Shown: positions 58,407 through 64,000 of the stretch, one piece after another
How the letters are laid out: every line of letters begins with the position of its first letter
Numbering within the stretch: the first letter of the stretch is position 1
DNA from: Malania oleifera
Taxonomy: Eukaryota; Streptophyta; Magnoliopsida; Santalales; Ximeniaceae
Direction of reading: 5' to 3'
DNA length: 64,000 nt
NCBI RefSeq assembly: GCF_029873635.1
Contig: NC_080418.1
Location: 150,591,748 to 150,655,747, forward strand
The notes under the pieces: model-generated
What the model saw: only the letters and a program-made list of their open reading frames with translations
What the model was told of the DNA's origin: nothing
Database searches by the model: none
Made by a program: the position numbers and the translations under genes

Positions 58407-58840
58407 GTCACAATTTCACATAGGATGTGTATTGGGAAGATCTTGGACTTATAAGGAGGGTTTGGGCTCAAACTAAGTAAGGCTCCGTTTATAGGACAAA
58501 CTCGTGAGGCCAGTGGGCCAAAGCAGACAATACCTCACCATATGTAGACCCAAGACCATTACATTTGGTATTAGAGCCATCCAGGGAGTACTATCATGTG
58601 AGTGGATCTGCCCTAGGGGTATCACGTGAGTGGATTTGCCTTATGGGTACTATCATGTGAGTGGATCTTACACAAAGGTGTAAGCCACTTTGACTAGGAC
58701 GTTAGAGATTAAACGAGAGAGCCTATCACGGTCTCACATCAGATGTGTACTAGGAAAATCACTTTGACGAGAACGTCAGAAATTGTACAGGAGAGCCTGT
58801 CATGGTTCCACATCGGATGTGTATTAGGAAAATTGCACTG
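58407..58840 (+). mobile_element. TRIM-like element in the Copia fossil
   Basis: A terminal unit of about 157 bp (58407-58563, tgtcacaatttcaca to gaccattaca) is followed by a primer-binding-site-like tggtattagagcc (58568-58580). A short non-coding interior with three 'atcatgtgagtggatct'-type repeats follows, then partial returns of the terminal unit (ctcacatcagatgtgtacta, 'ttccacatcggatgtgtatt'). This is the layout of a terminal-repeat retrotransposon in miniature. It splits gag-like sequence of the - strand Copia. Worn; the right border is uncertain. Confidence 0.6.
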
Positions 58841-59074
58841 ACAAGGTTTGCCTTGAAGATCCCAACACTGCTCAATAGTATGATGACTCCATCCACAATG
58901 AGTGCACTTGTGAGTTCCTCTACCTTGTCTATCTCTACCACTACGACCACTCGAACCACCACGATAACTTTTGCGATTGTTTCGTAGAGAACTAGAAACG
59001 CCCTGTGTAGCAAAGGCTGTCCTCTCAAAGCCACATGCAAGAGCAAGAGAAAGTGTGCTAAAGGAAGTACGACA

Positions 59075-62000
59075 TGTGAGAAAGTCGTGAACCTACTGAA
59101 GTTAGTTAATTCAGTTATTTAGTTGAAAAGTCAACAAACAACTCAGCTTACAGTCAGCAGAACATTCAGCAATAAAATTATTCAGTCAGCAAGTTGCAGC
59201 CAGTGTGATTCTTATTCAAAGTTCTGTTCAGTTTTCCAAAGTGGCATACAGCTGTCATTCATTAATAGCACAAGAGTGAGTTATTTAGTCTAGAAACTTG
59301 TCATATTCTTTGCCTTGTTTCTAGGTTTATTTAATGAGTTGTTAAGTCCCTAGAATATTAAAATTTCCCATCTATTCCCCATGTACTCTGCCCTATAAAT
59401 AGTGGCCTTATCCTAGTCATTTGAAGTAGTGAAAAAATAGAAAAGAATCTCAAAATTCAGAAAAAAGTGTTGCAGCACTGTAGCTTTTTATATATGTAAT
59501 TTCTTCATCAAGTCAATAAATTAAAGAGGCATTTTTTAGTATTTTTCTTCTCTGTTTTTTCTGCTTTTCTATTCTTCTGTTCCAACAAAATTTGGTATCA
59601 GAGCCATGTCGTCCAGCACCTCTTCCTCTGCTGGAACTATGTTTATTCTCAAAACCAAGTACCCATCTTTGAAGGGGAAAATTATGGGTACTGGGCCAAT
59701 CAAATGAAAATTTTATTCATTGCACGAGACTTATGGGAGATTATTGAAGAAGGGTATGATGATTTAACTTCAGCAAATGATGATTCATCCTCTACAAACA
59801 CAAGCACAAAAACGTCATCTCAGAGATCTGCCCAAGATAAAGAAAAAATAAAAAATAATGCTCTTGCTTTGAGTTATCTTTCATCAAGGGATTTGCAAGA
59901 CCATCTATCCCCACATCTTTGGCATTCAAAAGGCCATGGGAAACACTGCAGAAGGAATTTCAAGGAAACAATGAAGTAGTCTCAATCCGACTACAATCTC
60001 TTTGGAAGAACTTTGATTGCTTGGCAATGAAAGATTATGAAAGCATCAAAGATTTCTTCTCCAAGGTTGCTAAAATAGTCAACCAAATAAGAGCTTATGG
60101 TGATCAGATAGAATAAAAAAAGATCATTGAAAAAATTCTCAAAAGTTTACCACCAAAATTTGATCATGCAGCTGCAGCAATTGAAGAATCAAAAGACCTC
60201 TCAATTATGACCATGTTTGACCTCTGGTTCTTTAGAATCACATGAGGAAAGAATTAAAAGATCTTTAGGTCAGCCCTTGGAGCAGGCTTTTCAATCAAAG
60301 CTCAATTTGAATCGGAAAAATCAAGAGAGGAAGGGAAATTTTCAGCAACAAGACCAGTCTCAAAGAGGCCAAAATAATCAATCCCGTGGTCGTGGAAGAG
60401 GCCGTTGCAGAGGCAGGAATTTTCAGCCTCAAAGGTCTAGCAATCAAGGAGGACAGAATTGCATCATATGCAAGAAGTCAAATCACACCTCAACTGAATG
60501 CTATTTAAGGTGTAAAAGGTGCCACATTCCAAACCATTTAGATCGGGATTGTTGGCACAAGAAGAATGAAAGTTCAGAAGCAAATTTCTGCAAGGAAAAT
60601 GATGAAGAGCAAGTGTTTCTCACTTGTCTCAATGCTGAAAGCAACGACGACAAGGTTTGGTACCTTGACAGTGGCTGCAGCAATCATATGATAGGTAACT
60701 GTGAGCTATTTGTTAAAATTGATGAAAATGCTTCAAATTTTATTTTATTTTTTTGGTGATGGGAAATTTGTAAAAGTTAAAAGAAAATGAGTAATAGCAG
60801 TGCAGTCTAGATCAGGTGAGCAAAAATTCATCCATGATGTTCTTTTATGTCCCAAGTCTAGCTCACAATCTCTTAAGTGTGGGGCAATTAATTCAAAAAG
60901 GATATTAAGTCCATTTCAAAGGAAATGAATGCAAAATCATAGACAAGAAGAAGAACTCACTAATGGCTAAAGTTGAGATGACTCGAAACAAGGTTTTTCC
61001 ACTCTCCATCAGCTAAACAAGTCCAGTGGCTTTGAAGAGTAAAATTTCAGACAAATCTCAACTATGGCATCTCAAATATAGGCATTTAAATCAAAAGGGA
61101 CTGCAACTTCTCAAGCAAAAGGATATGGTTCGTGGTCTTCCCCAAATAAATCAAATTGAAGGAGTTTGCTGTATTTACGGGAAGATGCACCACCTTCCTT
61201 TCCCCAAAACTTCTTGGAGGGCCAAAGCTCCTTTGGAGCTTGTTCATGCAGATATATTTGGTCCCACAATAACACCATCTCTTGGAAACAAAAGGTATTT
61301 CATCCTTTTTATTGATGAATTTACTAGAACGATATGGTTGTATTTTATTCAGCAAAAATCAGATGCCTTCTCAATATTTCTGGCATTCAAAGCCCTCGTT
61401 GAAAGGCAAAGTGGGCTGAAAATGAAGACCTTAAGAACTGATCATGGAGGTGAACTCATACATCACCTGTTCATGAATTATTGCAAGAAGGAAGGCATTC
61501 AAAGGCAACTAACAGTGAATAGAAGCCCTTAGCAGAACGGAGTTGCTGAAAGAAAGAACCGGACCATTGTTGAAATGGCTCGGAGCACGTTAAAAGGTAA
61601 AGGACTTCCTAATTCTCTTTGGGCTAAAACTGTACATGCCACTGTTTTTATATCTTAAACAAGTCACCAACAAAATCAGTGAAGAATAGAATTCCCTATC
61701 AGGCTTGGAGTGGGAGAAAACCAGATGTTAGCCATCTGAAAGTGTTTGGTTGTCTAGTCTACTCACTCAAAAAAGCTCGTAATAAGAACAAGTTTGAATC
61801 AAAGGGCTACCGGCTACTGAATCTTGTTAATCACAAGCTGACAGTGGCAAGAGATGTCATCTTTGACAAAAGGGGAGTATGGTAGTGGACTTCCAGCAGC
61901 CAGAACTCAACAAATATTCTATATTTTGTACCAGCTGAAGCAACAAGACCTAAATCAGCTACTAAATCTCAAAATCCAGCAATTTCAGAAGTTGAAATTG

Positions 62001-63436
62001 CACCCGGGAACCTTAGTTCAAAATCTGAAAATTCAGAAAATGAAGGAACTTCATCCTCTTCACCTGTCCTAAGAAGATCTGAAAGAGTTAGAAGACCTCC
62101 AGGGAGGTATGGTGATTTTAGAAGCTATTTTTCTAATGAAAATTCAGAATTTGCTCTTTTCTCATGTGAGCCACAGAATTTTGAAGATGCAGTGAAAGAT
62201 AAAAAAATGGAAAAAGGCCATGGAAGAAGAGCTGAACGTGATTGAAAAGAACAACACATGGAAGCTTGTGGATCCTCCTGAAGGCAAAGACATTATTAGT
62301 CTCAAGTGAGTTTACAAAACCAAGTACAACGAGGATGGTTCCATTCAAAAGTACAAGGCCATATTGGTTGGCAAAGGTTATTCTCAACAACTTGGAGTTG
62401 ATTTCAACAAGACCTTTGCACCGGTTGCAAGAATTGAGACAATTCGGCTTATACTTGCAATAGCTGCCAAATTGGAGTTAAATGTGTATCAAATGGATGT
62501 TAATTCTGCGTTTCTCAACGGAGAACTGAATGAGGAAGTTTATGTTGAGCAGCCACATGGATATGAAGTGAAGGGCAAAGAAGAAAAGGTGTACAAACTG
62601 AACAAGGCTTTGTATGGCCTCAAACAAGCTCCACAAGCTTGGAATAGTAAGATTGATTCTTATTTTCAGAATTCAGGATTTCAGAAAAGCTCTCATGAAC
62701 CAGCTCTTTATTTTTTTTAAAAAGAAACTGATTTCATCATTGTTTGCTTGTACGTTGATGATTTGATTTACTTTGGAAGCAATCTTCATTTACTTGCTGA
62801 TTTCAAGCACTCAATGATGAAAAATTTTGAGATGACAGACTTAGGGATCATGAAGTACTTCCTCGGGATGCAAGTTAAGCAAGGAAGAAAGGAAATTTTC
62901 ATTTCCCAAGAAAAGTATGCAGTTGATATCTTGAAGAAATTTCATATGGACTGTAAGGCTGTAAGTACTCCTATGGCTCTAAATGAAAAATTAAATTCTG
63001 ATGATGGAGCTAAGAAATTCGACGAAAATCAGTATAGGAGTTTAGTTGCAGCTAGTGTGATTCTAATTCAAAACTCTGCTCAGTTTTTCAAAGTGGAATA
63101 CAACTGTCATCCATTAATAGCATAGGAGTGAGTTATTTAGTCTAGGAACTTGTCATATTCTTTGCCTTGTTTCTAGGTTTATTTAATGAGTTGTTAAGTC
63201 CCTAAAATATTAAAATTTCCCATCTATTCCCCATGTACTCTGCCCTATAAATAGTGGCCTTGTCCCAGTCATTTGAAGTAGTGAAAAAATAGAAAAGAAT
63301 CTCAAAATTCAGCAAAAAGTGCTGCAGCACTTTAGCTTTTTATATATGTAATTCCTTCATCAAGTCAGTAAATAAGAGGCATTTTTCAATATTTTTCTTC
63401 TCTGCTTTTTCTGTTTTCTATTCTTCTGTTCTAACA
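59075..63436 (+). mobile_element. Younger Copia LTR retrotransposon nested in the older Copia
   Basis: LTRs are 59075-59587 (tgtgag...caaca) and about 63047-63436 (...taaca). The 5 bp cgaca flanks both ends (59070-59074 and 63437-63441). The left LTR is followed by a primer-binding site tggtatcagagcc (from 59593). In order on the + strand: gag, with a CCHC knuckle-like CIICKKSNHTSTECY (60450-60500), protease (WYLDSGCSNHM), integrase (HADIFGP, RTDHGGEL), RT ([40 protein letters not shown]). The shared LTR parts are very alike, so it is younger than its host element. It is broken, with a handful of breaks. The LTR has a clear TATA-like ctataaatag near 59392. Confidence 0.87.
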
Positions 63437-64000
63437 CGACAAACATGAGAATAAACATCGGCAAGTGATGGCAGCTCAGCACTACGCCTTAAACTCAGGT
63501 CTCAAGCCTACTAGCACACGAAGAACTATTATTTGCTCCCTCTGCTTTTGCATCTCGTGAATGTCGGCAGTTATAGGTTGCACAACGTTCAACTCCTCAT
63601 AAATATGCTTCATCTCTCCAAAATAATCTGCGATACTCGTATCTCCTTTATGCAACTAAAAGTACTTCTAGGATAAATCAAACATATGTGTAATATTACT
63701 GGAGTATAGAAGTTTAACATAATCCCAAATCTCTTTGCTTGTATCAAGATATATACACATCTGTGCAATCTGTGGGCTCCATCAAATTCCATAAAAGGGA
63801 AACAATCAAGGCATCTTCTTAAACCCACACATCTTTTCTCTTCTCATTAGAAGGATTAGATTGGAGCAAATGGTCAAATTTCCCTAATCCTGCTAAATAA
63901 ATATTAACAGCCTTAGACCATTGAACATAGTTCTTTCCATTCAACTTTTGAGTCGTTACTTGTGGCAACGATGTAGGAAACAAATTTTTGGGATTCATAG

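Larger units (their letters stand above)
54126..64000 (-). mobile_element. Long Copia fossil on the - strand, runs past the window end, with three nested insertions
   Basis: Read from right to left. The gag start lies at the window edge (MNPKNLFPTSLPQV, from 63998 down). A CCHC zinc knuckle (CTHCGWSHHTIEQCW) is near 58850-58915. Integrase lies at 57932-57480 (DNAKEFF, HTPQQNGVTER), and RT at 55730-54795 (QLDVKNVFLHGDLEEEV, LYGLKQSPRAW, VVYVDDIFIT, IKDLGPLKYFLGIEV). A polypurine-type run (rc of actccccctcaagttgg) and a short LTR end at about 54126-54292 close it. Inserted in it are a MITE-like element (56133-57263), a TRIM (58407-58840) and a younger Copia (59075-63436). The left LTR of this element is outside the window. 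Broken, with several breaks besides the insertions. It probably landed in the Ty3/gypsy fossil to its left. Confidence 0.82.

Noticed and set aside
60217-60759. Host zinc-knuckle RNA-binding protein
   Set aside because: The CCHC-like block with RG repeats sits between a primer-binding site and Copia protease and integrase motifs, so it is gag of the younger Copia.

Overview
The window looks like nuclear DNA of a eudicot plant. It is AT-rich, its host genes have long introns with GT/AG borders, and those genes match plant families: an organellar-type lysyl-tRNA synthetase, a receptor-like protein with leucine-rich repeats, and a CYP716-type cytochrome P450. Most of the remaining sequence is made of plant transposable elements (RTE-type LINEs, Copia and Ty3/gypsy fossils, TRIMs, an Au-like SINE, MITEs) and (AT)n/(TTA)n microsatellites. 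No bacterial, organellar or CRISPR features were seen. The species cannot be named from the sequence alone.

Host genes, left to right. (1) 547-3739, + strand: the last four exons of an organellar lysyl-tRNA synthetase. (2) 5823-17893, + strand: a small three-exon gene for a 147-residue protein of unknown function; its first intron is 10.3 kb and full of transposons. (3) 28444-35775, + strand: a two-exon gene for a 132-residue protein of unknown function ending in a CaaX-like CTIL; its 6.9 kb intron holds a complete Copia outline. (4) 40257-42779, - strand: a single-exon 840-residue LRR receptor-like protein. (5) 44632-45157, + strand: exon 1 of a CYP716-like P450 with no later exon anywhere in the window.

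Transposon layout. The 10.3 kb intron holds an Au-like SINE, then an old Ty3/gypsy element (about 8954-15030) invaded by two RTE LINE copies and a TRIM-like fragment. The 18-28 kb intergenic space has a family of AT-rich MITE-like repeats, one of them split by a clean 322 bp solo LTR, and a 2768 bp TG...CA unit on the - strand with a perfect 5 bp target-site duplication. A second member of that family, 2766 bp on the + strand with its own duplication, sits inside a hAT-like MITE at 36.3-39.6 kb. Downstream of the P450 exon lie a 77 bp RTE stub and a nearly whole 3.1 kb RTE, both with target-site duplications. From 51.5 kb to the end there are nested LTR fossils: a Ty3/gypsy part, then a long - strand Copia that carries a MITE-like element, a TRIM and a younger + strand Copia.

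The host genes do not form a pathway or cluster. What the window shows best is a layered insertion history that can be ordered from target-site duplications. I found no convincing new biological system. The most useful leads are the paired 2.77 kb LTR-like units, the near-intact RTE, the orphan P450 exon and the two small uncharacterised plant genes.
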